Shown: in pieces, positions 19,205-28,054 of the stretch
Position numbering within the stretch: position 1 is the first letter of the stretch
Layout: each line of letters starts with the position of its first letter
From: Petrachloros mirabilis ULC683
GTDB taxonomy: Bacteria; Cyanobacteriota; Cyanobacteriia; Thermosynechococcales; Thermosynechococcaceae
DNA length: 64,000 nt
NCBI RefSeq assembly: GCF_009939295.1
Contig: NZ_WVIC01000016.1
Location: 23,695 to 87,694, forward strand
Reading direction: 5' to 3'
Translations under genes and position numbers: made by a program
Notes under the pieces: generated by a model
Databases searched by the model: none
What the model saw: the letters and a program-made list of their open reading frames with translations, nothing else
Told to the model about the DNA's origin: nothing

Positions 19205-20269
19205 CTACCAATAATTGAGGCCGCCCTGGCGGTGAAGTTCACGATTGGCTTGCCAGAAAACCCACCAATCCACACAAAATGCCACCAAGACCAAAGGAAA
19301 CCGCAGACATCGATTCCTCCAAGAATAATGCCGCAAAACCCCAAAGCGTCGAAACCAAAACGCCCGGGGAATCAGCCACCATCCCCGCTCCTGCACCGCC
19401 GCCTGAATTAAATGGTGCAACCATTGAGGGTTGCTGTGGTTGTTGTGACAAATAAGGGTGCCTGCATCACAATCGGGGGTGGCATTTTCCCATAGGTAAT
19501 GATAGATGAACGCATTCAAGGTGCTACCCACAACCAACCGGATTTCATGGCGAATCAGCGCTTGAGGGGTGACGTAAGCCTCAAATTGATGGGCTGCCTC
19601 TGGGGTTCTTTGAATGCGACTAAGCCGTTCAGGCTCCGTAAAGCGATTAGTAACGATCATAGCCCGGAGAAACCCATCTTCTACCGGGAGTCCCGGTGGC
19701 ATCCAAATCGTGCGCAGGGCAGCAGCGCGACCACAGTACAGTTGTCCACAGATTGCCACTTTAGCAGAGCTGGCGGTAGAAGAGGCGCGCAGAGATAACC
19801 ACTCTAAAAAGGTCTTTGTCGGCTTGAGTTGAATGTCTTTGATGGGGGTATCGACCGACACCCAGGCTTCTGGGTGGTGCTCAAGGGTCTGTATCATCCG
19901 CTCCAGGGTGCGGGGTGCCACAAACTGAATATCTGCATCCATCAAAATCAGGTATTCTGCCTCGGTGGCTGCATAGTCATGGACATACAAGTTCCAGGCA
20001 TGGCTCTTGCCCGGTTGAGCCACATCATGAACATACCAATGGACAGTGGTGAGGCCATCGTCTAGCGCCAATACCTCCAGGGTTGCCTGGGCAACTGAAA
20101 CCGTGGCGTCGGTACACCCATTGGCAACCACAATCACTTCTAGGTGAGGCTCGGGGATCTGGGGGAAGGCGCTAGCAGCTTGAAACAAAGATTGCTGAAA
20201 GAGCGACTCTAGCGTCTGGGGTAAGGTTTCAGCTTCGTTACAAGCCAGCAGACCAATGCTAATATTCAT
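19205..20269 (-). CDS. Family 2 glycosyltransferase
   Basis: About 354 residues of a GT-A fold: N-terminal ISIGLLACNEAETLPQTLES, VIVVANGCTDATV, the DxD-type metal site in YLILMDADIQF, and a later acceptor-side acidic segment PGLPVEDGFLRAM. The C-terminus has hydrophobic helices (RFPLVLVAFCVDWWVFWQ) that could seat it on the membrane. ATG 20269 overlaps the recQ stop (ATGA), so translation is coupled. It probably builds a glycolipid or exopolysaccharide with the methyltransferase downstream; donor and acceptor cannot be read from sequence. Confidence 0.88.
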   Translation of the reverse strand: MNISIGLLACNEAETLPQTLESLFQQSLFQAASAFPQIPEPHLEVIVVANGCTDATVSVAQATLEVLALDDGLTTVHWYVHDVAQPGKSHAWNLYVHDYAATEAEYLILMDADIQFVAPRTLERMIQTLEHHPEAWVSVDTPIKDIQLKPTKTFLEWLSLRASSTASSAKVAICGQLYCGRAAALRTIWMPPGLPVEDGFLRAMIVTNRFTEPERLSRIQRTPEAAHQFEAYVTPQALIRHEIRLVVGSTLNAFIYHYLWENATPDCDAGTLICHNNHSNPQWLHHLIQAAVQERGWWLIPRAFWFRRFGVLRHYSWRNRCLRFPLVLVAFCVDWWVFWQANRELHRQGGLNYW

Positions 20270-22143
20270 TCTTTCTGAGCCTGACAATAGTTGCAAATCT
20301 CAGCTACAAAGGCATCCCCATACTGCTCTAGTTTACGGCGACCCACCCCAGAGATTTGAGCAAAGTCCGCCAGGGTTTGGGGTTGCTGCTGAGCCATTTG
20401 CCGCAGACTGGAGTCTGCAAACACAATATAGGGCGGTAGGGACTGCTCATCTGCTAGCCGTTTACGCAGCGATCGCAGCCGTTGGAACAGCGCCTCGGCC
20501 TCCGCCTGGTTCGCGGCTGAAACCCGCTTGTCAGAACCCTTGTCGATGGCGGCTGGGGTGGAAAGGACAGATACCTGGACAGATTGTTGCCCCCGTAAAA
20601 TGTTCCAGCTTGCGGCATTGAGCTTCAGGACGGGGTAGCCATCGGTGGTTTCGTCTAGCCAGCGCTGGTGCAGGAGGGTACGCCCCAAGAGCCGCCACTG
20701 ATCGGCGGTGCGATCGCGCCCAATTCCATAGGTTGAGAGTTTGTCGTGCCCCTTACCCAACACCTTTTGGCTTTTAGAGCCTCGCAGCACCTCAATAATG
20801 TGGTTCATGCCAAACCGCTCCCGGCAGCGAGCCACACAGGAAAGAAACTTTTGAGCCTCTACCGTCCAGTCTTCCAACGGTTTGGGCTGAGCGCAGTTAT
20901 CGCAGTTGGCACAGTTTCCGGCAAACGCTTCCCCAAAATAGGCCAATTGAATCGTCCGACGACAGACCGTTCCCTCCGCATAGTCTAAAATTTGGCGCAG
21001 TTGTTGACGAGCCACCCGTTGCTCGTGGGCTAAAGGCTCCCCAGTTTCCGGATGCACTTTTTGGGCAATCAACCAGTCCAGCGTCCGCAGATCCTTAGGG
21101 CTGTGATAGAGCAGACAGGTAGCAGGTTCACCATCGCGTCCAGCCCGTCCTGCCTCCTGATAGTAGCCCTCTAGATTTCGAGGCAAATTGTAGTGAACCA
21201 CAAGACGCACATCTGACTTGTTAATGCCCATGCCAAAAGCAATCGTAGCCACCATAATTTGGACATCATCTCGGATAAATTGCGTCTGATTTCGGCTGCG
21301 ATCGCCATCACTCATACCGGCATGGTAAGGCAATGCCCGAAGGCCGTCTTGCTGCAACCGGGCACTGAGATCTTCAACTTCTCGGCGGCTAAGGCAATAG
21401 ATAATGCTAGAGCCTTGAGTTTGGCGCAGCATTTGCACCAACTCAGGGTAGGCTTGACGGTGCTTGGGTCGCACTTCGTAGTAGAGATTGGGACGATTGA
21501 AACTGGCAATGTGAATGTAGGGCTGTTGCAAGCCCAACTGCTGCCCAATGTCTTGACGCACCCGCTCTGTAGCCGTAGCCGTCAGTGCCATCAGGGGCAG
21601 ATGAGGATACCGCTGCCGCAGCTCTGCCAAGCGACGATACTCTGGTCGAAAGTCGTGACCCCATTCTGAGACACAGTGGGCTTCGTCAATGGCTAGGGCG
21701 CAAAGACCTACCTGAGCTTGAACTTGATCGAGAAACGCCAAGAATGTTGGGGTCAGCAACCGCTCTGGGGCAACATAGACCAACTTGATCTCACCCCTTA
21801 AGATTTGAGCCTGTCTCTGACGGCTCTCGCTGCCGCTGAGACTGCTATTGAGAAAAGTAGCCGCCAGATCATTGGCCTGTAGCGCATCTACTTGATCTTG
21901 CATCAAGGCAATCAAGGGTGAAACCACCAGCGTGATCCCCGATCTCAGAAGCGCAGGCAATTGAAAACAGAGAGACTTACCGCCTCCGGTCGGCATGACC
22001 ACCAGCAGGTCGCGGTTCTCTAGGGCAGCTTCAATAATGGCTTGTTGTCCGGGTCGAAAGGTTTCATAGCCAAAATACTGCTTGAGCGCCGTCTCTAAAC
22101 AAAGGGGCTCAGGGGGCGGCGCAGTCGGGCGAGAGAACATCAC
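20266..22143 (-). CDS. recQ: ATP-dependent DNA helicase RecQ
   Basis: 3'-5' superfamily 2 helicase of recombination and fork repair. 625 residues: motif 0 YFGYETFRPGQQAII, Walker A MPTGGGKSLCFQLP, DEAH box IDEAHCVSEWGHDFRPEY, motif VI QEAGRAGRDG, zinc-binding cysteines (VCRRT...GNCANCDNCAQP), winged-helix region around YGIGRDRTADQWR, and a C-terminal HRDC domain (SLPPYIVFADSSLRQMA). Complete. Its stop overlaps the glycosyltransferase start, an unusual operon partner for a DNA repair gene. Confidence 0.96.
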   Translation of the reverse strand: MMFSRPTAPPPEPLCLETALKQYFGYETFRPGQQAIIEAALENRDLLVVMPTGGGKSLCFQLPALLRSGITLVVSPLIALMQDQVDALQANDLAATFLNSSLSGSESRQRQAQILRGEIKLVYVAPERLLTPTFLAFLDQVQAQVGLCALAIDEAHCVSEWGHDFRPEYRRLAELRQRYPHLPLMALTATATERVRQDIGQQLGLQQPYIHIASFNRPNLYYEVRPKHRQAYPELVQMLRQTQGSSIIYCLSRREVEDLSARLQQDGLRALPYHAGMSDGDRSRNQTQFIRDDVQIMVATIAFGMGINKSDVRLVVHYNLPRNLEGYYQEAGRAGRDGEPATCLLYHSPKDLRTLDWLIAQKVHPETGEPLAHEQRVARQQLRQILDYAEGTVCRRTIQLAYFGEAFAGNCANCDNCAQPKPLEDWTVEAQKFLSCVARCRERFGMNHIIEVLRGSKSQKVLGKGHDKLSTYGIGRDRTADQWRLLGRTLLHQRWLDETTDGYPVLKLNAASWNILRGQQSVQVSVLSTPAAIDKGSDKRVSAANQAEAEALFQRLRSLRKRLADEQSLPPYIVFADSSLRQMAQQQPQTLADFAQISGVGRRKLEQYGDAFVAEICNYCQAQKE

Positions 22144-22187
22144 AACCTCAATACTCAGTCAACACTATCAAGTCCAGGATTCAGGAG

Positions 22188-22649
22188 TCACGCTGACGGG
22201 ATTGCCTGAAGCGCTTTGAGGGCTTCGTCCACATGCCCCTGAAAGTTGAGCTGAGAGTTAAATAGATGACACACCGTTCCCTGCTGATTGATAATATAAG
22301 TCACCCTCCCTGGCAGAATGCCGAGGGTGCTGGGAACCCCAAAGCTCTTGCGGACTCGATTTTGGGAGTCGCTCAGCAACAGGAATGGCAATTGATAGGC
22401 CGATGCAAATTGCTGATGAGATTGCTCTGAATCAGCACTAATCCCTACAACTTCAGCTCCAACCTCCTGAAAGACTTCATACTGATCTCGAAAGGCACAG
22501 GCTTCTTTGGTACACCCTGGGGTATTGTCCTTGGGGTAGAAAAAGAGCACGACGGGCTTGCCCTTGAGCAGTTCGCTTAGCTGAATGGTCTCGCCTTGGG
22601 CAGACTTGAGCTTAAAATCAGGAGCCTGATCGCCGACTTTGATGGCCAT
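22188..22649 (-). CDS. Peroxiredoxin Q (BCP type), copy 1
   Basis: Thiol peroxidase reducing H2O2 and organic peroxides with thioredoxin. Peroxidatic Cys46 in TPGCTKEACAF, resolving Cys51 four residues on, the PrxQ arrangement; FFYPKDNTPG precedes them. 153 residues, complete. It lies 44 bp upstream-to-downstream behind recQ's start on the same strand and diverges from the LysR gene. A second PrxQ lies at 27524. Confidence 0.95.
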   Translation of the reverse strand: MAIKVGDQAPDFKLKSAQGETIQLSELLKGKPVVLFFYPKDNTPGCTKEACAFRDQYEVFQEVGAEVVGISADSEQSHQQFASAYQLPFLLLSDSQNRVRKSFGVPSTLGILPGRVTYIINQQGTVCHLFNSQLNFQGHVDEALKALQAIPSA

Positions 22650-22963
22650 AGCGGAAATGATTTATAGAATGAGTTGATACAGAGTCACAGGTTGACTGGA
22701 ATGTGCAGGATCCCAATTTTGCCCCTGGGTTTGGCTACTATTCTATAGTGACGGGCAACATCTCGACGGGTGCTCAGATCAGGACTGCCCCTCAAGTTGT
22801 ATCTTGGCGCACCAAAGTGCGATCGCACTTTGGTTAACTTGGTGTTCAGCCAACAATCTTCAATTGCCCCAGACCCCAGCTTGAGAGATAGCCTCTTTCA
22901 CGCATGCAGAGGGCTGATTTGTGGTTTTACCCTGTTAAAGAACTTCTTGGAAGTAATCGGTGC
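22650..22963. other. Divergent promoter region between prxQ and lysR
   Basis: 314 bases with no gene. It must hold the promoters of both PrxQ (leftward) and the LysR regulator (rightward). The only structured element seen is the 24-bp palindrome at 22811-22834. Confidence 0.6.
22811..22834. repeat. 24-bp perfect palindrome centred on a HIP1 octamer
   Basis: ACCAAAGTGCGA followed by its exact reverse complement, giving a perfect dyad around GCGATCGC. It lies about 130 bp before the LysR start. HIP1 itself is only eight bases; the extra eight bases of symmetry on each side are unusual and could be an operator, for example for the adjacent LysR protein. Confidence 0.6.
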
Positions 22964-23929
22964 ATGCGTTTAGAGCAACTGCAAGCGTTTCTGGCGGTTG
23001 CCCAGTCCGGCAGCTTTCAGCAAGCCGCCCGTCAATGTGGGGTCACCCAATCCACCATCAGTCGTCAAATTCAGGGACTAGAGGCCGATCTAGGTATGCC
23101 TCTGTTTCATCGAGGCGCTCACAGTAAACTCACCTTGGCCGGAGAGCAGTTGTTGCCCCACGCCCGTAAAATTGATCAAGAATGGCAATCTGCGGTGAGC
23201 GCCATTACTGATCTCAGAGATGGCAAACAGCCAGAGCTCTGCGTCGCTGCGATTCAATCTGTGTGTGCCTATTACTTGCCCCCTGTGCTCCAACAGTTTT
23301 CCCAGCTTTACCCCAAAGTGCAGTTGCGAGTCACCTCCCTGGGGAGCGATCGCTCCCTCAAGGTACTCAAAGATGGCCTGGTAGACTTGGCCATTGTCAT
23401 GAATAACCCCTTTCTGCTGCAAACTGCGGAAGCGGTGGTGGATTCTCTCTATCACGAACCCATTCAGGTGCTAATGGCAGCCGATCATCCTCTGGTCAGC
23501 CAAAATTGGGTGCGGTGGGTCGATTTAGCGCAATATCCCCAGGTGGTGTTCAAAGACGGGTACGGAATGCAGCGCCTGGTTCAAGAGCAATTTCGACAGC
23601 TTGGTCTGGAACTGAAAGTGGCCATCGAACTGAATACCCTAGAGGCTTTTCGGGGGGTCATCCGTCAAGGACTCATGCTGGCTCTGCTTCCCCAAGGAGC
23701 TTTAGTCGAATCCAGCACCGATCCGACCCTGGCGGTACGAGAGCTGGCACCGGTCACCTCTAGTAAAGGCTTCTCAGCAGCGGTGCTCACCCGAGAGGTG
23801 GTGATGGTGACCACCCAAGACCGGCTGCTGATTCCACCCATTGCTAACTTTCGGCGGTTAGTCCAAGATTTTTTCAGCGCTCAGGTGCGATCTGCTACTG
23901 ATTCCACACTGAGCCTCTCAGGGGCTTAA
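22964..23929 (+). CDS. LysR-family transcriptional regulator
   Basis: About 321 residues. N-terminal winged HTH: LEQLQAFLAVAQSGSFQQAA, recognition helix QSTISRQIQGLEADLG, MPLFHRGAHSKLTLAGEQLL. The rest is a periplasmic-binding-like effector domain (DLAIVMNNPFL, VLMAADHPLV). ATG 22964 starts right at the HTH; an upstream ATG at 22904 adds 20 unrelated residues. Located 33 bp before a TrpD-like gene on the same strand, so it may control and be co-transcribed with it and mobA. Effector unknown. Confidence 0.92.
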   Translation: MRLEQLQAFLAVAQSGSFQQAARQCGVTQSTISRQIQGLEADLGMPLFHRGAHSKLTLAGEQLLPHARKIDQEWQSAVSAITDLRDGKQPELCVAAIQSVCAYYLPPVLQQFSQLYPKVQLRVTSLGSDRSLKVLKDGLVDLAIVMNNPFLLQTAEAVVDSLYHEPIQVLMAADHPLVSQNWVRWVDLAQYPQVVFKDGYGMQRLVQEQFRQLGLELKVAIELNTLEAFRGVIRQGLMLALLPQGALVESSTDPTLAVRELAPVTSSKGFSAAVLTREVVMVTTQDRLLIPPIANFRRLVQDFFSAQVRSATDSTLSLSGA

Positions 23930-23962
23930 CAACAGCTCCGATCTATTTTGCCAGGAGAAGCC

Positions 23963-25030
23963 ATGAGTCAGGCGTTTCGGGAGTTGCTTAAAAAGATTGG
24001 GAGTGGCCCACATACCGGCAAGTCCTTGAGCCGAGAGGAAGCCAAGGCCGCCACCCTGATGATGCTGCATCAAACCGCAACCCCAGCCCAAATCGGGGCG
24101 TTCATGATTGCTCATCGCATTAAGCGTCCGACCCCCCCAGAGCTGGCCGGTATGCTCGACGCCTATGATCAACTTGGCCCTCAGGTGGGGGCGATTGCCT
24201 CGGCTCAGCCGGTGATCGTGTTTGGCATTCCCTACGATGGGCGATCGCGCACGGCTCCGGTGTTACCCCTGACGGCCTTGATTTTGGCGGCAGCCGGTCA
24301 GCCAGTGCTCATGCACGGGGGCACTCGTATGCCCACCAAGTATGGCATTTCTCTGACCGAACTCTGGCAAGGGCTGGGGGTAGACTGGACCTATTTGTCT
24401 TTGGCTCAGGTGCAGGAGGGGCTTGCCCAGACGCGGTTGGGCTATGTGTACTTACCTGAGCATTTCCCCCTGGCACAGGCTCTAGTCCCCTATCGAGATC
24501 AGATTGGCAAGCGCCCTCCTTTTGCCACCTTAGAGTTACTTTGGTGTCCCTATGCTGGGGATGCCCATTTGATTTCTGGCTTTGTGCATCCACCGACGGA
24601 GATTAACCTGCAAGCAACCCTTGCTCTGCGTGGCACCCATCACTACACGACAGTGAAAGGACTCGAAGGAAGCTGCGATTTGCCCTGCGATCGCACCGCT
24701 ATTGTGGGCTATCATCCCCCTGAGGCCGAACTCCAGCGGTTGCTACTTGCTCCCCGAGACTACAATCTTGGCGGTCGTGCAGTGCCCTTAGCTGACGAAG
24801 GGATCTTGTTGCACCAAATGCAGCAGGCTCTCAAGGGTCAAGACTGTGACCTACTTCCTGCCGTGCTGTGGAATGGAGGCTTTTATCTTTGGCATACAGG
24901 CTGCTGTGCTGACTTGTCCCAGGGCATTGCCCAAACCATGGAGTTGTTGCAATCTGGATTGGTGTTAGCTCAACTGGCCCAGTTGCAACAATGGCATCAA
25001 ACTCAGAAGTCTTTAGCCACCTTTGCTTAA
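23963..25030 (+). CDS. TrpD-like (anthranilate phosphoribosyltransferase family) protein with altered motifs
   Basis: About 355 residues. The N-terminal helical domain (SLSREEAKAATLMMLHQTATPAQIGAFMIAHRIK, split here by text) is that of TrpD/TDP folds. However the PRPP-binding GTGGD loop is replaced by FGIPYDGRSRTAPV, and the KHGNR motif by LMHGGTRMPTKYGIS. It therefore belongs to the TrpD2-like branch rather than true TrpD and may use another nucleotide-like substrate or bind nucleic acid. GGAG lies before ATG 23963. Follows lysR and precedes mobA closely. Reaction unknown. Confidence 0.8.
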   Translation: MSQAFRELLKKIGSGPHTGKSLSREEAKAATLMMLHQTATPAQIGAFMIAHRIKRPTPPELAGMLDAYDQLGPQVGAIASAQPVIVFGIPYDGRSRTAPVLPLTALILAAAGQPVLMHGGTRMPTKYGISLTELWQGLGVDWTYLSLAQVQEGLAQTRLGYVYLPEHFPLAQALVPYRDQIGKRPPFATLELLWCPYAGDAHLISGFVHPPTEINLQATLALRGTHHYTTVKGLEGSCDLPCDRTAIVGYHPPEAELQRLLLAPRDYNLGGRAVPLADEGILLHQMQQALKGQDCDLLPAVLWNGGFYLWHTGCCADLSQGIAQTMELLQSGLVLAQLAQLQQWHQTQKSLATFA

Positions 25031-25057
25031 GGGTTCCTGTCATGAGCTTATCCCGAC

Positions 25058-25675
25058 ATGGCTGAGCCGAACCGACCCACCGTTACCGCCTTGATTTTGG
25101 CAGGGGGTCGAAGCTCTCGCATGGGTACGGATAAAGCCCGCATTCCCTGGCAGGGCATCCCCCTGCTCACCCGAGTGGTGTGTGCTGCCAATCAGTGCTG
25201 CGCCACTGTGGTTGTATTAACGCCCTGGCCAGAGCAGTATGCTGACTGGGTTCCCCCCACTGTGCAGTGGCTACCGGAAGAACATCCCGACCAAGGCCCA
25301 TTGGTTGCTCTAGCCCAGGGGCTCAAGCAGCTAAATAGTACTTGGGTACTACTTCTGGCCTGTGACCTGCCCTGCCTAGATCCGCAGATCTTGCAGAGCT
25401 GGATTCAGATGACCGGTGCTTTCCCCTACTCTGACCCATTGGCCGCAGCGCCGCCCATCTGGGCCTATGTCCCCCGCAGCCCTCAAGGCTGGGAACCCCT
25501 GTGTGCCTTGTACCATGTGTGTTGTCAGTCATCACTGCAAACCTTTATTGAGCAAGGTGGCCGATCTTTTCAGCGGTGGCTTGGCCAAATTCCTGTACAA
25601 ACCCTGCCGTTGACGCCTCGGGTCTCCGCCATGCTGTGGAATTGCAACACCCCCCAAGATCTACTTGAGGGGTAG
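25058..25675 (+). CDS. mobA: Molybdenum cofactor guanylyltransferase MobA
   Basis: Attaches GMP to molybdopterin, needed for MGD-type enzymes such as nitrate reductase. 205 residues: N-terminal nucleotide loop ALILAGGRSSRMGTDKARI, then LPEEHPDQGPLVALAQG, ACDLPCLDP and PLCALYH, all MobA landmarks. Second start of the line lies 27 bases after the TrpD-like gene, so one transcript is likely. The nitrate transporter operon at 48.4-53.8 kb gives a physiological link but not linkage. Confidence 0.9.
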   Translation: MAEPNRPTVTALILAGGRSSRMGTDKARIPWQGIPLLTRVVCAANQCCATVVVLTPWPEQYADWVPPTVQWLPEEHPDQGPLVALAQGLKQLNSTWVLLLACDLPCLDPQILQSWIQMTGAFPYSDPLAAAPPIWAYVPRSPQGWEPLCALYHVCCQSSLQTFIEQGGRSFQRWLGQIPVQTLPLTPRVSAMLWNCNTPQDLLEG

Positions 25676-25677
25676 AT

Positions 25678-25835
25678 TAGAGGCAGTCTGAAAAGCCTCA
25701 TTCATCCCTGCATTAGCCCCCCCGACCCCCCAAAATTGGGGGGAGAAAGCCAAAAACTCTGCTCATTTCCCCCCAGAATTGGGGGGCTAGGGGGGCAAGT
25801 GCAAGGTCTAAGCAACTTCTCAAACAAGCTCTTAG
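25678..25835. mobile_element. MITE-like repeat, family B, copy 1
   Basis: Starts TAGAGGCAGTCTGAAAAG, ends CTTCTCAAACAAGCTCTTA; these ends are imperfect inverted copies of each other. The centre is made of G/C hairpins (CCCCCCAAAATTGGGGGG). Begins two bases after the mobA stop. Related copies at 27362, 30571 and 32379. Confidence 0.8.
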
Positions 25836-25908
25836 ACCGATCTGCCATCTAGGGGATGACAAATGACCCTAGTTGAGAATATTTTGTAATTAGAATTGAG
25901 GGCATACT

Positions 25909-26514
25909 ATGGGGAAATTTAAGTACAAACAGACTTCTAAATTTAGCTTAGAAGGCAGGTTTGCGGCATTTGAAGGTGGCAAACCCCATCAACCCAAAGC
26001 CTTAACACTCCTGACCTCTGAGGGTGAGTACAGCCTCAAACTCGCTAAATATTTGCGATTACCCCTCCTCAAGGGGTTGATGCCAGGGGACTGGATTCAA
26101 GTGGAGGGGTTGCAGGCAGAGGATCTAGAAACCGGGCTCTTCAAGTTCAAAGCCTATCAAGTGCGCTTGCTATCGCCCCATCCGAGCGATCCAGAGGTCA
26201 CGAATTCCTTGCCCGCTTGCCCCAAATCAACCGCAACCAAGGTGTTGATTTGCCAGTCCTCTAGCTGCGTTAAGCGGGGGTCTAAGCAGGTGCAAAAAGC
26301 CCTGGAAGCAGCTCTGTGCGATCGCGGCCTTGCTGACCAAGTTATGATCAAAAAAACGGGCTGCATGGATGCCTGCAAAAAAGGCCCCCATGTGGTAGTG
26401 ATGCCCGGTAAGGCTCGCTATCAAAGACTCCATCCCCAAGACATTCCGGCATTGGTGAGCGAACATTGGCCCACTGCAACGCAGAACTCCCAGGTCGAGT
26501 CTATGATTGATTAA
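25909..26514 (+). CDS. Thioredoxin-like [2Fe-2S] ferredoxin-domain protein
   Basis: 201 residues. The second half is a thioredoxin-like ferredoxin (as in NuoE and HoxE/Shethna-type): four Cys at 115, 120, 152 and 156 in ICQSSSCVKRG and KKTGCMDACKKGPHV, then VVVMPGKARYQRL. The first 100 residues are a separate basic beta-rich domain (FEGGKPHQPKALTLLTSEGEY is too long to quote in full) of unknown role, present in cyanobacterial homologues. Probably an electron carrier; partner unknown. Preceded by a repeat element, so it has its own short upstream region of about 70 bp. Confidence 0.85.
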   Translation: MGKFKYKQTSKFSLEGRFAAFEGGKPHQPKALTLLTSEGEYSLKLAKYLRLPLLKGLMPGDWIQVEGLQAEDLETGLFKFKAYQVRLLSPHPSDPEVTNSLPACPKSTATKVLICQSSSCVKRGSKQVQKALEAALCDRGLADQVMIKKTGCMDACKKGPHVVVMPGKARYQRLHPQDIPALVSEHWPTATQNSQVESMID

Positions 26515-26614
26515 CACAGCATCTCCTTGCCAGCATCCCCTGCCAGAGGGCTTGCCCTTTATACTTGACAAAGGCATTTGATCGACCCTGTATTCATGCC
26601 CACTTTCCACCACC

Positions 26615-27361
26615 ATGCTCCTGCATCTGTCTACCTGGCAAGACGTTGAAACTTACTTAAAAACCTCCCCAGGCATCCTGCTGCCCATTGGCTCAACCGA
26701 GCAGCATGGCCCCACAGGACTGATTGGCACAGATGCCATTTGTGCTGAGGTCATCGCCAAGGGCGTGGGCGAGGCAACCGGTGCCCTGGTGGCTCCCACC
26801 CTCAATGTGGGCATGGCGCTGCATCATATGGCCTTCCCCGGCAGCATGAGCCTGCGCCCCTCTACCCTGATTTTGGTGATTCGAGATTACCTGGTCAGCC
26901 TGACTAGAGCTGGCTTTTCCAAATTTTTCTTTATCAATGGCCATGGGGGGAATGTGGCCACCCTTAAGGCCGCGTTTGCCGAAACCTATGCGGCTCTGGC
27001 AGATCTGCAAATGCCCGGTTGCGATCGCGTTCAGTGCCGCCTGAATAACTGGTACATGAACCGAGACGTGATCAAACTGGCGCAGGAGCTCTATGGCGAT
27101 CGAGAAGGATCTCACGCCACCCCCAGCGAAGTGGCGTTGACCCAGTTTGTTTATCCAGAAGCCATCAAAACAGCACCCCTCACCCTAGAGCCAGGCCAAG
27201 GCCACGCCATCTACGGAGCTGAAGACTTTCGGCGACGGTACCCCGATGGACGCATGGGCTCTGACCCCTCCTTGGCAACCCCAGAGCAAGGCCAACGATT
27301 TTATGAGACTGCGGTTGCCGCCATTCAAACAGATTATGTGAAGTTCTTAGCTGACTCCTAG
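26615..27361 (+). CDS. Creatininase family amidohydrolase
   Basis: 248 residues. Metal-binding motif GSTEQHGPTGLIGTD with Glu29, His31 and Asp40, then FINGHGGN (His) and EGSHATPSE (Glu), matching the binuclear metal site of the creatininase/MftE/ArfB family. In cyanobacteria the substrate is not known; cyclic amide hydrolysis is inferred from the fold. ATG 26615 gives the normal length. 100 bp after the ferredoxin-like gene. Confidence 0.9.
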   Translation: MLLHLSTWQDVETYLKTSPGILLPIGSTEQHGPTGLIGTDAICAEVIAKGVGEATGALVAPTLNVGMALHHMAFPGSMSLRPSTLILVIRDYLVSLTRAGFSKFFFINGHGGNVATLKAAFAETYAALADLQMPGCDRVQCRLNNWYMNRDVIKLAQELYGDREGSHATPSEVALTQFVYPEAIKTAPLTLEPGQGHAIYGAEDFRRRYPDGRMGSDPSLATPEQGQRFYETAVAAIQTDYVKFLADS

Positions 27362-27450
27362 TCGTCCCTGCATTCGCCCCCTACATCCCCCATTCTGGGG
27401 GACTAGGGGGGTAAGTGCAAGGTCTAAGCAACTTCTCAAACAAGCTCTCA
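27362..27450. mobile_element. MITE-like repeat, family B, left-truncated copy 2
   Basis: The right half matches copy 1 (GTGCAAGGTCTAAGCAACTT then CTCAAACAAGCTCT) and has the CCCCCATTCTGGGGG hairpin. The left terminal repeat is missing, the element beginning directly after the creatininase-family stop codon. Confidence 0.75.
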
Positions 27451-27523
27451 GTTTGAGGTCGCACCCTTGGGAGGCAACAGCGAAGTTGTGACTCGCTATT
27501 ACCTCTCAAGCGCCATCTAGTGC

Positions 27524-27961
27524 CTAGAGACCTAGGTCGGCCAAAATATCACTAGCGTGAGTATCCGTTTTGACGCTGGTGTAGGCATGACTAATTTTGC
27601 CATCTGAGCCAATCACGTAGGTGACACGCTTGGCATAGCCTCCCCCATCGGCATCGTAGGCTTTGATGATCGAAAAATCGACATCCGCAAGCAGGGGAAA
27701 GGGCAGATTAAACTTTTGGGTAAAGGCTTGATGAGACGATTCATCATCGGCGCTCACCCCAAGCACCACAACATCTTTGCCTTGATAGTCTGTGTAGTTA
27801 TCTCGAAAACTACAGGCTTCTTTGGTGCAACCCGGGGTATCGTCTTTGGGATAGAAGTAGAGCACCACGGTTTTACCCGCAAAGTCTGACAGAGAAACGG
27901 TGTTGCCGTTCGTATCTTTGGCCGTAAAGTCTGGGGCAGACGTGCCAACCGTTAAAGCCAT
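27524..27961 (-). CDS. Peroxiredoxin Q (BCP type), copy 2
   Basis: About 145 residues; TPGCTKEACSFRDNY carries the peroxidatic and resolving Cys with PrxQ spacing, after YFYPKDDTPG. It differs from copy 1 in the C-terminal half (AYDADGGGYAKRVTYVIG). ATG 27961 is used instead of a TTG 18 bases upstream. Two PrxQ genes 5 kb apart suggests specialisation; cyanobacteria commonly carry several. Confidence 0.94.
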   Translation of the reverse strand: MALTVGTSAPDFTAKDTNGNTVSLSDFAGKTVVLYFYPKDDTPGCTKEACSFRDNYTDYQGKDVVVLGVSADDESSHQAFTQKFNLPFPLLADVDFSIIKAYDADGGGYAKRVTYVIGSDGKISHAYTSVKTDTHASDILADLGL

Positions 27962-28054
27962 AACGATTCTCCAATGCAAAGGACAGAATAGGGCTAGAAA
28001 ACAAGCCCCTGTCGTATGGTATACCTTTTATTCAGGTTATTTCTGGGATTATTT

